Source: Streptomyces sp. A2-16
GTDB lineage: Bacteria > Actinomycetota > Actinomycetes > Streptomycetales > Streptomycetaceae
Direction: 5' to 3'
Assembly (NCBI RefSeq): GCF_018128905.1
Contig: NZ_CP063808.1
Coordinates: forward strand, 7,812,001-7,876,000
DNA length: 64,000 bases
A program made the position numbers and the translations under genes. Below are positions 16,437 through 23,565 of the stretch, in pieces. The notes beneath the pieces are model-generated. The model saw nothing but the letters and a program-made list of their open reading frames with translations. It was not told the origin of the DNA and did no database searches. Within the stretch, counting starts at the first letter, position 1. Each line of letters starts with the position of its first letter.

Positions 16437-17311
16437 CCGACGGCCGCGAGCCCGCTCCAGCTCCGTCCGGTCTCCTTCTGCCCCGCCCACCGCTCCAGCA
16501 GCCGCCGGGCCTCCTCCTCGGGGGCGGCGAGGGAGACCTGCTGGGCGCCCGCCTCCACGGCGCGCTCCTGTTCGTGGGTGCCCTCGCTGCAGCAGGCGCA
16601 CAGCATGCGCACACTGCTCGCGGGTTCGGCGCCGAAGCCGTGGTCGGTGAACAGCTCGACGAGCGCCTCCAGATCGGCCGCCTCGCCCGCGGCCACCGTG
16701 ACCTCCAGGGTGGGCAGTTCGGAGGCCTCGAAGAGCAGGAGTTCCTCGAAGACCGGGTAGGTGGCGCCCTCGACGACCCGCTCGCCCTTCGGTTCGCCGT
16801 CGTGTACGACGATCTCGCCGTAGCGCCGGCCGCCCGTGACGGGCACGCTCACGACCCGGCCGCGGGTCGGGCACAGCCGCTCGATCCACACCACCTCGCG
16901 CTCACCGCCGGCCTCGATGCGCACGAGGGCGTGTCCGAGGCGGGCGTCGATCTGCCCCTGCCCTTCGGGGAGTTCGATGCCGAAGCCGCTCCACGCGTCG
17001 CGTGCCGTCGCCCAGTCGCGCTGGATGGTGGCCGCGATGCCGAGGTTCCAGTACGCCGGGTCGCCCTCGCCGCGCGGGGCCCGGGCCGCGGCCTCGACGC
17101 CGAGCTCGTAGGCCTTGGCCCAGTTCCGCAGGAACTTGTGGGCGAGCGCGGCGTCGTACCACCACACCGCGCTCGCGTTGAGGTCCGGGAAGTGCGCGAG
17201 CACCCGCTCGTACAGCTGGGCGGCGCGCAGCCACTCCTCGGCGTCCCAGGCCGCACGCGCCTGCTCGATCAGCTCTCTGGCCTCGGACTTCTCCACGCTC
17301 TCCCACCCCAT
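16433..17311 (-). CDS. Tetratricopeptide-type protein, unknown function
   Basis: 292 residues. The N-terminal half reads as TPR-like helices (LIEQARAAWDAEEWLRAAQLYERVLAHFP written in parts: ARAAWDAEEWLRAAQLYERV, then NWAKAYELGVEAAARAP and WNLGIAATIQRDWATARDAW). The C-terminal half contains CACCSEGTHEQE, a Cys/His-rich spot that could bind metal, and an acidic-hydrophobic tail. ATG 17311 was chosen, with no strong ribosome site. It is convergent with the KstR-like gene. No function can be given. Confidence 0.85.
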   Translation of the reverse strand: MGWESVEKSEARELIEQARAAWDAEEWLRAAQLYERVLAHFPDLNASAVWWYDAALAHKFLRNWAKAYELGVEAAARAPRGEGDPAYWNLGIAATIQRDWATARDAWSGFGIELPEGQGQIDARLGHALVRIEAGGEREVVWIERLCPTRGRVVSVPVTGGRRYGEIVVHDGEPKGERVVEGATYPVFEELLLFEASELPTLEVTVAAGEAADLEALVELFTDHGFGAEPASSVRMLCACCSEGTHEQERAVEAGAQQVSLAAPEEEARRLLERWAGQKETGRSWSGLAAVG

Positions 17312-17440
17312 CGGTCCCGGTCGACCGCAGGAGCGTACGCCCTCACGCGAGGGACCCCCGAGACGGGTTCCCCTCGCCGGCACGGTCCGGAGAACGCGCA
17401 CCCGGCGACGAGAACCCTCATTCCGTGAGGTTCCGGACCC

Positions 17441-17674
17441 CTACTCCTCCGGCGGGAACACCGGCTCCCCGCTCCCCAGCAGCGTGATCATGATGGCCTC
17501 CACCGGGCAGTTCTCGGCCGCCGCCAGGATCTTCTCGTTGGCATCGGTCTCCGGGTCGGCGGGGTGGGACTGGCGGGCGGTGTCCAGGCGGAATCCGTCG
17601 GGGGCGGTGTGGACGCACTGGGCCGAGCCGATGCACAGCGAGCGGTCGACCTCGACGTGCCAGCGGTCTCCCAT
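17441..17674 (-). CDS. 3Fe-4S ferredoxin (P450 partner type)
   Basis: 77 residues. The cluster ligands are CIGSAQC (C-x5-C) and the later NCPVEA, the pattern of single 3Fe-4S ferredoxins that reduce cytochromes P450. It begins six bases after the aldehyde dehydrogenase stop and is clearly in its operon. The CYP125-like P450 at 35151 is the only P450 in the window and a likely partner; mycobacterial KstR regulons also contain such a ferredoxin. Confidence 0.93.
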   Translation of the reverse strand: MGDRWHVEVDRSLCIGSAQCVHTAPDGFRLDTARQSHPADPETDANEKILAAAENCPVEAIMITLLGSGEPVFPPEE

Positions 17675-17680
17675 CTGCGC

Positions 17681-19138
17681 TCACGCCTCCCAGCCGGCCG
17701 GCAGATGGATCATCTTGTGCTCCAGGTACTCGCCGTAGCCCTCCGGGCCGAACTCCCTGCCCAGACCGGAGTTCTTGTAGCCGCCGAAGGGGCCGAGCAT
17801 GTCGAGACTGAAGGTGTTGACGTTGTAGGTGCCGGTGCGGACCTGCTTCGCGACCTCGATTCCGCGCTCGACGTCGGCCGTCCACACACTGCCGGACAGG
17901 CCGTAGTCCGAGTCGTTGGCGATCTTCACCGCCTCGGACTCGTCGCCGTAGGGCAGCAGGCAGATCACCGGGCCGAAGATCTCCTCCCGCGCGATCCGCA
18001 TGGAGTTGTCGACGTCCCCGAACAGCGTCGGCTCGACGTACCAGCCGCGGTCCAGACCGGCCGGACGTCCGCCGCCGGTGAGGATCTTCGCGCCCTCCTC
18101 CTGGCCGATCCTGATGTAGTCGAGGTTGCGGCGCTGCTGACGTTCGGCGACCAGCGGGCCGACCTGGGTGGCCGGGTCGAGCGGGTCGCCGACGACCAGG
18201 GCACTCGCCGCCGCGGCCAGCGCCTCGGCGAACTCGTCGTAGCGGGAGCGAGGGAGCAGGATGCGGGTCTGGGCCACACAGGCCTGCCCGTTGTTCATCC
18301 AGGCGGACGGGACGATCCCGGCGACGGCCTCCTCGACGTCCGCGTCCGGGAGGACCACGGCCGCCGACTTGCCGCCCAACTCCAGTGTCACGCGGGTGAG
18401 GTTGCGGGCGGCGACCTCCATCACGCGCTTGCCGGCGCCCACCGAGCCGGTGAACGAGACCTTGTCGATCCCCGGGTGCCCGACCAGGTACTCGCTGACC
18501 TCGCGGTCGGCCGGGAGGATGGACAGGACGCCCTCCGGCAGCCCGGCCTCCTTGGTGATCTCGGCCAGGATGTAGGCGTCCAGCGGCGACTCGGGCGACG
18601 GCTTGAGCACCACCGTGCAGCCGGTGAGCAGCGCGGGCGCGAGCTTGGCGGCGGCGACGAACTGCGGGACGTTCCACGGCACCACGGCCGCCACGACCCC
18701 GACCGGCTCGCGGCGCACGAGGATGCGGCCGAGGACTCCGTCGCGTGTCTCCTCGTAGGTGAAGTTCCGCGCGACAGTGATCGCCGAGTCCCAGACCATC
18801 ATCGCGCCGAGGGCCTGCGCGAGGACGCTCCAGGAGTACGGGGAGCCGTTCTCGGAGGAGATCACGCGGGCGATCTCCTCGTGCCGTATCGCGATGGCGT
18901 CCTTGATCCTGGTGACGACCTCGATGCGCTCGTCGAGGGACATCCGCGGCCAGGGGCCCTCGTCGAAGGCGGTGCGGGCGGCGGCGACGGCCGCGTCCAC
19001 GTCCGCCCGGGAGGCGTGCGGCACCCGTCCGATGACCTCCTGGGTGTGCGGGGAGATCACCTCGATGACGTCCTTGCCCAGGGGGTCGGCCAACTCCCCG
19101 CCGATGAACAGCTGTCCGTGTTCCACGAGCTCGGTCAT
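17681..19138 (-). CDS. NAD(P)-dependent aldehyde dehydrogenase
   Basis: 485 residues, typical length. The catalytic Cys is in NNGQACVAQTR, the general-base Glu in TLELGGKSA, and the cofactor loop in FTGSVGAGKRV; VVPWNVPQ and EIFGPV are also present. ATG 19138 has GGGAGG nine bases upstream. It oxidises an aldehyde to an acid; with a P450 and ferredoxin nearby, oxidation of a steroid C26/C27 aldehyde or a similar side-chain product is an inference. The promoter carries two palindromes, CTGACGATCCATCAG (19165) and GGAACTG-ATAC-CAGTTCC (19184). Confidence 0.93.
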   Translation of the reverse strand: MTELVEHGQLFIGGELADPLGKDVIEVISPHTQEVIGRVPHASRADVDAAVAAARTAFDEGPWPRMSLDERIEVVTRIKDAIAIRHEEIARVISSENGSPYSWSVLAQALGAMMVWDSAITVARNFTYEETRDGVLGRILVRREPVGVVAAVVPWNVPQFVAAAKLAPALLTGCTVVLKPSPESPLDAYILAEITKEAGLPEGVLSILPADREVSEYLVGHPGIDKVSFTGSVGAGKRVMEVAARNLTRVTLELGGKSAAVVLPDADVEEAVAGIVPSAWMNNGQACVAQTRILLPRSRYDEFAEALAAAASALVVGDPLDPATQVGPLVAERQQRRNLDYIRIGQEEGAKILTGGGRPAGLDRGWYVEPTLFGDVDNSMRIAREEIFGPVICLLPYGDESEAVKIANDSDYGLSGSVWTADVERGIEVAKQVRTGTYNVNTFSLDMLGPFGGYKNSGLGREFGPEGYGEYLEHKMIHLPAGWEA

Positions 19139-19164
19139 GGCGAACGCCTCCCTGGGGCGGCTTG

Positions 19165-19179
19165 CTGACGATCCATCAG
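19165..19179. promoter_or_regulatory. CTGAYRNNCCRTCAG palindrome before the aldehyde dehydrogenase
   Basis: CTGACGATCCATCAG lies 26 bases upstream of ATG 19138. Its complement, CTGATGGATCGTCAG, differs from the site before the CYP125-like gene only in the three central positions. It is the likely operator of a dimeric regulator. Confidence 0.6.
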
Positions 19180-19183
19180 ATAC

Positions 19184-19201
19184 GGAACTGATACCAGTTC
19201 C
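19184..19201. promoter_or_regulatory. Perfect inverted repeat GGAACTG-N4-CAGTTCC
   Basis: Seven-base arms with an ATAC spacer lie four bases beyond the preceding palindrome, on the promoter side. The AAC and GTT cores are eight bases apart, not two, so this is not a KstR site. It could be an operator for another regulator or part of a composite site. Confidence 0.5.
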
Positions 19202-19257
19202 ACTCGGAGGAGTCCACGGGCCGCACATCACGGCTATTGGTGACCTCGGGCTACCGT

Positions 19258-19271
19258 CGAAACTCGTTCTA
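19258..19271. promoter_or_regulatory. KstR-like operator before the metallo-hydrolase
   Basis: CGAAACTCGTTCTA matches TNNAACNNGTTNNA except for the first base. It sits directly before a TATAGT -10 box at 19274-19279 that would drive the plus-strand gene at 19301, so a bound repressor would block the promoter. Confidence 0.6.
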
Positions 19272-19273
19272 GT

Positions 19274-19279
19274 TATAGT
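19274..19279 (+). promoter_or_regulatory. Putative -10 box TATAGT
   Basis: TATAGT is a strong TANNNT match 21 bases before GTG 19301 and three bases after the KstR-like operator. Confidence 0.55.
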
Positions 19280-19300
19280 GGGCCGCAGTGGGCGGACGCG

Positions 19301-20341
19301 GTGATTGGGGAGCTCATGGCGCAGGTGCACGACCATGGCGGCGGCGTCCGGTCCGTCCAGGTGCCCATCCCCGACAACCCCCTCGGCCACACGCTCGTGT
19401 ACGTCGTCGAGACCGACCGGGGACCGGTGCTGGTCGACACGGGCTGGGACGACCCGGCCTCCCGGGACACCCTCGCCGAGGGGCTGACCGCGTGCGGGAC
19501 CGGCATCGGCGAGATCCACGGGGTCGTCATCACCCACCACCACCCCGACCACCACGGCCTCTCCGGGCAGGTGCGCGAGGCTTCCGGCGCCTGGATCGCG
19601 ATGCACGCGGCGGACTCCGCGATCGTGCGGCGCACCCGCGAGACCCGGGCCGAGCGCTGGTTCACCTACATGACGGCCAAGCTGGAGGCCGCCGGCGCCC
19701 CCGAGGAGCACATAGCCCCCCTGCGCACCGCCCGCCGCCGCGAACTCCCGGGCTTCTCCCCCGCGTTGCCCGACCGCGAGATCGTCCCCGGTGAGCTCCT
19801 CGACCTCCCCGGCCGCAGACTCCGCGCGATCTGGACCCCCGGGCACACCCCGGGCCATGTCTGCCTGCACCTGGAGGAGGAGCACCCTGCCGGGCTCCCG
19901 GGCCACGGGCGGCTGTTCTCCGGGGACCACCTGCTGCCCGAGATCACCCCGCACATCGGCCTGTACGAGGACCCCGACGACACCACCGTCACCGACCCCC
20001 TCGGCGACTACCTCGACTCCCTGGAGCGCGTCGGGCGGCTCGCCCCCGCCGAGGTCCTCCCCGCCCACCAGCACGTCTTCACCGACGCGAGCGCCCGGGT
20101 GGGGGAACTGCTCGCCCATCACGAGGAACGCCTCACCGACCTGCGCTCCCTCCTCGCCGAGCCCCTCACCCCCTGGCAGCTCGCCGAGCGCATGGAGTGG
20201 AACCGGCCCTGGGACCAGATCCCCTACGGATCGCGGAACATCGCGGTCTCGGAGGCCGAGGCGCATCTGCGGCGACTGGTGAAGCTGGGGCGGGCGGAGG
20301 CGGTGACGGGGAGCGACCCGGTGACGTACGTGGCCGTCTGA
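19301..20341 (+). CDS. MBL-fold metallo-hydrolase
   Basis: 346 residues from GTG 19301; ATG 19316, with GGGGAG close upstream, is the alternative. The metal-binding H-x-H-x-D-H motif is THHHPDHHGL, with further ligands in WTPGHTPGHVCLH and SGDHLLPE. A C-terminal helical domain (HHEERLTDLRSLL ... AEAHLRRLVKLGRAE) resembles the winged-helix tail of LACTB2-like hydrolases. It may hydrolyse a thioester or similar bond; the KstR-like operator ties it to the steroid genes. It is divergent from the aldehyde dehydrogenase. Confidence 0.9.
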   Translation: MIGELMAQVHDHGGGVRSVQVPIPDNPLGHTLVYVVETDRGPVLVDTGWDDPASRDTLAEGLTACGTGIGEIHGVVITHHHPDHHGLSGQVREASGAWIAMHAADSAIVRRTRETRAERWFTYMTAKLEAAGAPEEHIAPLRTARRRELPGFSPALPDREIVPGELLDLPGRRLRAIWTPGHTPGHVCLHLEEEHPAGLPGHGRLFSGDHLLPEITPHIGLYEDPDDTTVTDPLGDYLDSLERVGRLAPAEVLPAHQHVFTDASARVGELLAHHEERLTDLRSLLAEPLTPWQLAERMEWNRPWDQIPYGSRNIAVSEAEAHLRRLVKLGRAEAVTGSDPVTYVAV

Positions 20342-20395
20342 CGACCCCCGCCTCCCGGGGTTGCCCGGGCGGCCCTCAGCCGCTTCCCTACGGGC

Positions 20396-20515
20396 GAGTA
20401 CAGTGGCCAGGTCGTCATCACACCCGTACAGGGGGAAGCCGGTGCAATTCCGGCGCTGACCCGCAACCGTGATCCGCCCTCGCCGGGCGGTGAGCCGGAC
20501 CGCCCCGTACGGCTC
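20396..20515 (+). ncRNA. Cobalamin (B12) riboswitch
   Basis: The conserved core is visible in order: GGGGGAAGCCGGTGCAATTC (about 20431-20450), then CCGGCGCTGACCCGCAACCGTGA, and GAGCCGGACCGCC. These are the G-rich loop, the AGCCGGTG...CCGG stem and the B12-box-like CCGCAACCGTG of actinobacterial cobalamin aptamers. It lies in the leader of the operon starting at 20641, so B12 should lower expression. Ends are approximate. Confidence 0.9.
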
Positions 20516-20640
20516 GTGACCGGCTCGCGTGCATCGGCAACCGGCCGGTGCGCGGCACCGTCGAGGTATACGGAGCCGAGCCGCCCGGGGGTTCACCCGT
20601 GCTGCCCGGCTCCCCGCAGGGAGAAGGGCATCCGCCGATC

Positions 20641-21831
20641 ATGAACGTCCGCCGCAGCGCCGCGGTCCTGGCCGCCACCGTCGTGATCGGCACGGCCACG
20701 CCCGCCGTCGCCGCCTCACCGTCCCCGTCGCCCTCCCTGCCCTCGGGGCTGTACGGCAGCGGCGACCCCACCTACGACGGGGTCTGGCGGCAGTCGTTCG
20801 CGCTCATCGCCCTGCACCGGGTGCACGTGGAGCCCGCGGCCGCGGCCGTCGACTGGCTGGCCGGGCAGCAGTGCGAGAGCGGCGCGTTCCCGGCGTTCCG
20901 CGCCGACCCGGCCAAGGCCTGCGACGCCAAGCTGATGGTCGACACCAACAGCACGGCCGCGGCCGCCCAGGCCCTGTCCGCGGTCGGCGGGCACGGCACC
21001 GCGGTCACGAAGGCGGTGAACTGGCTGAAGTCCGTCCAGAACAAGGACGGCGGCTGGGGCTTCGCCCCCGGCGGGGCCAGCGACGCCAACTCGACGTCCG
21101 TGGTCATCGGCGCGCTCGCCACCCAGGACGTCCCCGTCTCGAAGATCCGCGCCGGCGCCGAGTCGCCCTACGACGCCCTGCTGAAGCTGTCCCTGCCGTG
21201 CGCCGACGGGGGCGCCTTCGCCTATCAGCCGGACAAGAAGGGCAAGCTCAGCGCCAACGCGGACGCAACGGCGGCGGCCGTCGTCGCCGCGCGCGGAACG
21301 GGCCCGCTGACGGCGAAGGCCGGCACCACGAGGGAGAGCACCTGCACCGACGCACCGGACCTCACCCCGGAGAAGGCCGCGGCCAACGGAGCCTCCTTCC
21401 TCGCGGGCGCGGTCGCGAAGGACGGCTACCTGAAGTCCGTGCTCCCCGGTGCCGAGAACCAGCCCGACTACGGCAACACGGCGGACGCGGTCGTCGCGCT
21501 CGCCGTGCAGGACGGTCCCGGGGCCGCGCGCAAGCCCCTGGCGTGGCTGGAGCGGAACTCGGCGAAGTGGGCCCGGCAGAACGGCCCGGCGGCCTACGCC
21601 CAGCTGATCCTCGCCGCCGAGGCGGCCGGCGCCGACCCGGGCGACTTCGGCGGCACGGACCTGGTGAAGCGGCTGGCCGCCACGGGGCCGGCGCCGGCCA
21701 CCACGTCCCGGGACGACGACTCCGGCACCGACTCCGGCACCTCCGTCTGGTGGATGGTCGGCGCGGGTCTCGCCGCCGGGGCGGGCATCGGCTTCCTCCT
21801 GAGCAGCCGCAACAAGAAGAAGCAGCCGTGA
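20641..21831 (+). CDS. Exported alpha/alpha-barrel (squalene-cyclase-like repeat) protein, putative B12-capture protein
   Basis: 396 residues from ATG 20641. It has a Sec signal peptide (cleavage after about AVAA), a Ser/Pro stretch, a helical-repeat domain at about residues 40-345 and a C-terminal membrane anchor with the positive tail RNKKKQP. The repeats read as alpha-toroid motifs (GQQCESGAFPAFRAD, NWLKSVQNKDGGWGFAPGG, DGYLKSV). Animal transcobalamin and intrinsic factor also bind cobalamin with an alpha6/alpha6 barrel of this class. It is the first gene behind the cobalamin riboswitch and couples to the rest of an ECF importer operon. A surface B12-binding role is an inference. Confidence 0.85.
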   Translation: MNVRRSAAVLAATVVIGTATPAVAASPSPSPSLPSGLYGSGDPTYDGVWRQSFALIALHRVHVEPAAAAVDWLAGQQCESGAFPAFRADPAKACDAKLMVDTNSTAAAAQALSAVGGHGTAVTKAVNWLKSVQNKDGGWGFAPGGASDANSTSVVIGALATQDVPVSKIRAGAESPYDALLKLSLPCADGGAFAYQPDKKGKLSANADATAAAVVAARGTGPLTAKAGTTRESTCTDAPDLTPEKAAANGASFLAGAVAKDGYLKSVLPGAENQPDYGNTADAVVALAVQDGPGAARKPLAWLERNSAKWARQNGPAAYAQLILAAEAAGADPGDFGGTDLVKRLAATGPAPATTSRDDDSGTDSGTSVWWMVGAGLAAGAGIGFLLSSRNKKKQP

Positions 21832-22475
21832 CCCGCCGAGCGGTCGTCCTCTCCCTCCTGACGGGCCTGTTCCTCGCCACGACGAGCCCGGCGCAGGCCA
21901 CCGGGTACCGCTACTGGTCCTTCTGGGAGCACACCGGCACGACCTGGACCTACGCCACCCAGGGCCCCTCGACCTCGGTCCCCTCCGACGGAGACGTCCA
22001 GGGTTTCCGCTTCGCGGTGAGCGAGGACTCGGCGGACGCGACGAAGCCCCGCGGGCCGGCGTCGTTCACGGGGATCTGCGCGGACACGCCCGCGCGGGAC
22101 GGCCGCAAGCGAGTGGCCCTGGTCCTCGACTTCGGCACGGCCGCGGACGCCCCGTCCGGCGAGACACCCCCGGCGCGCCGCACGGAGTGCGCGTCCGTCC
22201 CCCGGGACGCGACCACGGCGGAGGCCCTGGCATCCGTCGCCGAACCCCTCCGGTACAACACGAACGCCCTGCTGTGCGCGATCTCGGGCTACCCGGCGGC
22301 GGGGTGCGGCGAGCCGGTGGCGGAGAAGGGGACCGGCGCGGGGAAGGAGGCGGGTCCGCAGAAGAGCGGATCGGACTCCGGGCCGTCCGTGGGCCTGTTC
22401 GCCGGGGCGGGGGCGGTCGTGATCCTGGGCGCGGCGGCGGTGTGGCAGACGAGGCGGCGCAGGAATGCCCCGTAG
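21828..22475 (+). CDS. Exported, membrane-anchored partner protein (SCO2322-family-like)
   Basis: 215 residues. GTG 21828 overlaps the preceding stop (GTGA). A signal peptide (VVLSLLTGLFLATTSPAQA) is followed by a small domain with YRYWSFWEHTGTTWTYATQG and PSDGDVQGFRFA, then two cysteine pairs and a C-terminal membrane helix with tail RRRRNAP. The W/Y-rich start and GD-x-x-G-x-R/W-F pattern recall the small DUF4430 beta domain that closes over cobalamin in transcobalamin; this likeness is my reading and weak. I recall the family name SCO2322 for such proteins in Streptomyces ECF loci. It overlaps ecfT by 11 bases. Confidence 0.8.
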   Translation: MTRRAVVLSLLTGLFLATTSPAQATGYRYWSFWEHTGTTWTYATQGPSTSVPSDGDVQGFRFAVSEDSADATKPRGPASFTGICADTPARDGRKRVALVLDFGTAADAPSGETPPARRTECASVPRDATTAEALASVAEPLRYNTNALLCAISGYPAAGCGEPVAEKGTGAGKEAGPQKSGSDSGPSVGLFAGAGAVVILGAAAVWQTRRRRNAP

Positions 22476-23565
22476 GTCCGTGCCGCCCGCGTCACCGCAC
22501 CCCGGGGCCTGGTGGCTGTGGTCCCTCTGTCTCGGGGTCGCGGCCACCCGCACCACCAACCCCCTCCTCCTCGGCCTCCTCATCGCCGTCTCCGCCTACG
22601 TGGTGGCCACCTGCCGCCGCCCCTCCCCCTGGTCCCGCTCCTACACCGCCTTCGTGAAGCTGGCCCTGGCCGTCCTCCTCATCCGTCTCGTCTTCGCCGT
22701 CGCCCTCGGCTCCCCGATCCCCGGCACCCATGTGCTCGTCACGCTCCCCGAACTCCCCCTCCCCGACTGGGCCCAGGGCATCCGGCTGGGCGGCAGGGTC
22801 ACCGCGGAGTCCCTCGTCTTCGCCCTCTACGACGGCCTGAAGCTCGCCACCCTCCTCATCTGCGTGGGCGCGGCGAACGCCCTAGCCAACCCGCACCGGC
22901 TCCTGAAGTCCCTCCCCGGGGCCCTCTACGAACTCGGTGTCGCGGTGGTCGTGGCCCTCACCTTCGCCCCCCATCTCATCGCCGACGTGCAACGCCTGCG
23001 CGCCGCCCGTCGCCTGCGCGGCCGCCCGGACAGCGGGATGCGCGGCCTGCTGCAGGTCGGACTCCCGGTCCTGGAGGGCGCGTTGGAGCGCTCGGTCGCC
23101 CTCGCCGCGGCGATGGACGCCCGCGGTTACGGCCGTACGGCCGAGGTCCCGCCCGCCGTCCGCCGTACGACCACCGCGCTCACCCTCGGCGGACTGCTCG
23201 GCGTGTGCGCGGGGACGTACGGACTCCTCACCGCCGAGGGCGGCACCTACGGCGTCCCCGTCCTCCTCGCCGGTCTCGCCGCCGCCCTCGCGGGCCTGCG
23301 GCTGGGCGGCCGCCGCACCCCGCGCACCCGCTACCGCCCGGACCGCTGGACCACCCGGTCCCTCCTGATCGCCGGTTCCGGCGCGGCCGTGGCGACGGCG
23401 ATGTTCCTCGCGGGCGCCACCGATCCGGCCGCCCTGCACCCCGGTGCGGTGCCCCTGGTCGCCCCGGCCCTGCCGCTGTGGCCTGCGGCGGCCGTCCTGC
23501 TCGGCCTGTTGCCGGCCTTTCTCGCCCCCGCCCCCACCTCCGCCTTCGAGGAGCCGTCGTCGTGA
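22465..23565 (+). CDS. ecfT: ECF transporter transmembrane T component
   Basis: 366 residues. Several membrane helices are visible, and the coupling region contains the two short Ala-Arg-Gly type motifs expected for EcfT: RLRAARRLRGRP and AAAMDARGYGR. These helices contact the ATPases. It overlaps the gene before by 11 bases and the ATPase after by four (GTGA), so the subunits are made together. It has an extra C-terminal hydrophobic region (about residues 285-350). Confidence 0.93.
   Translation: MPRRSVPPASPHPGAWWLWSLCLGVAATRTTNPLLLGLLIAVSAYVVATCRRPSPWSRSYTAFVKLALAVLLIRLVFAVALGSPIPGTHVLVTLPELPLPDWAQGIRLGGRVTAESLVFALYDGLKLATLLICVGAANALANPHRLLKSLPGALYELGVAVVVALTFAPHLIADVQRLRAARRLRGRPDSGMRGLLQVGLPVLEGALERSVALAAAMDARGYGRTAEVPPAVRRTTTALTLGGLLGVCAGTYGLLTAEGGTYGVPVLLAGLAAALAGLRLGGRRTPRTRYRPDRWTTRSLLIAGSGAAVATAMFLAGATDPAALHPGAVPLVAPALPLWPAAAVLLGLLPAFLAPAPTSAFEEPSS

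Noticed and set aside
19139..20596. Long N-terminal extension of the aldehyde dehydrogenase frame
   Set aside because: It runs through the divergent promoter and the antisense of the metallo-hydrolase. A proper start with GGGAGG exists at 19138.
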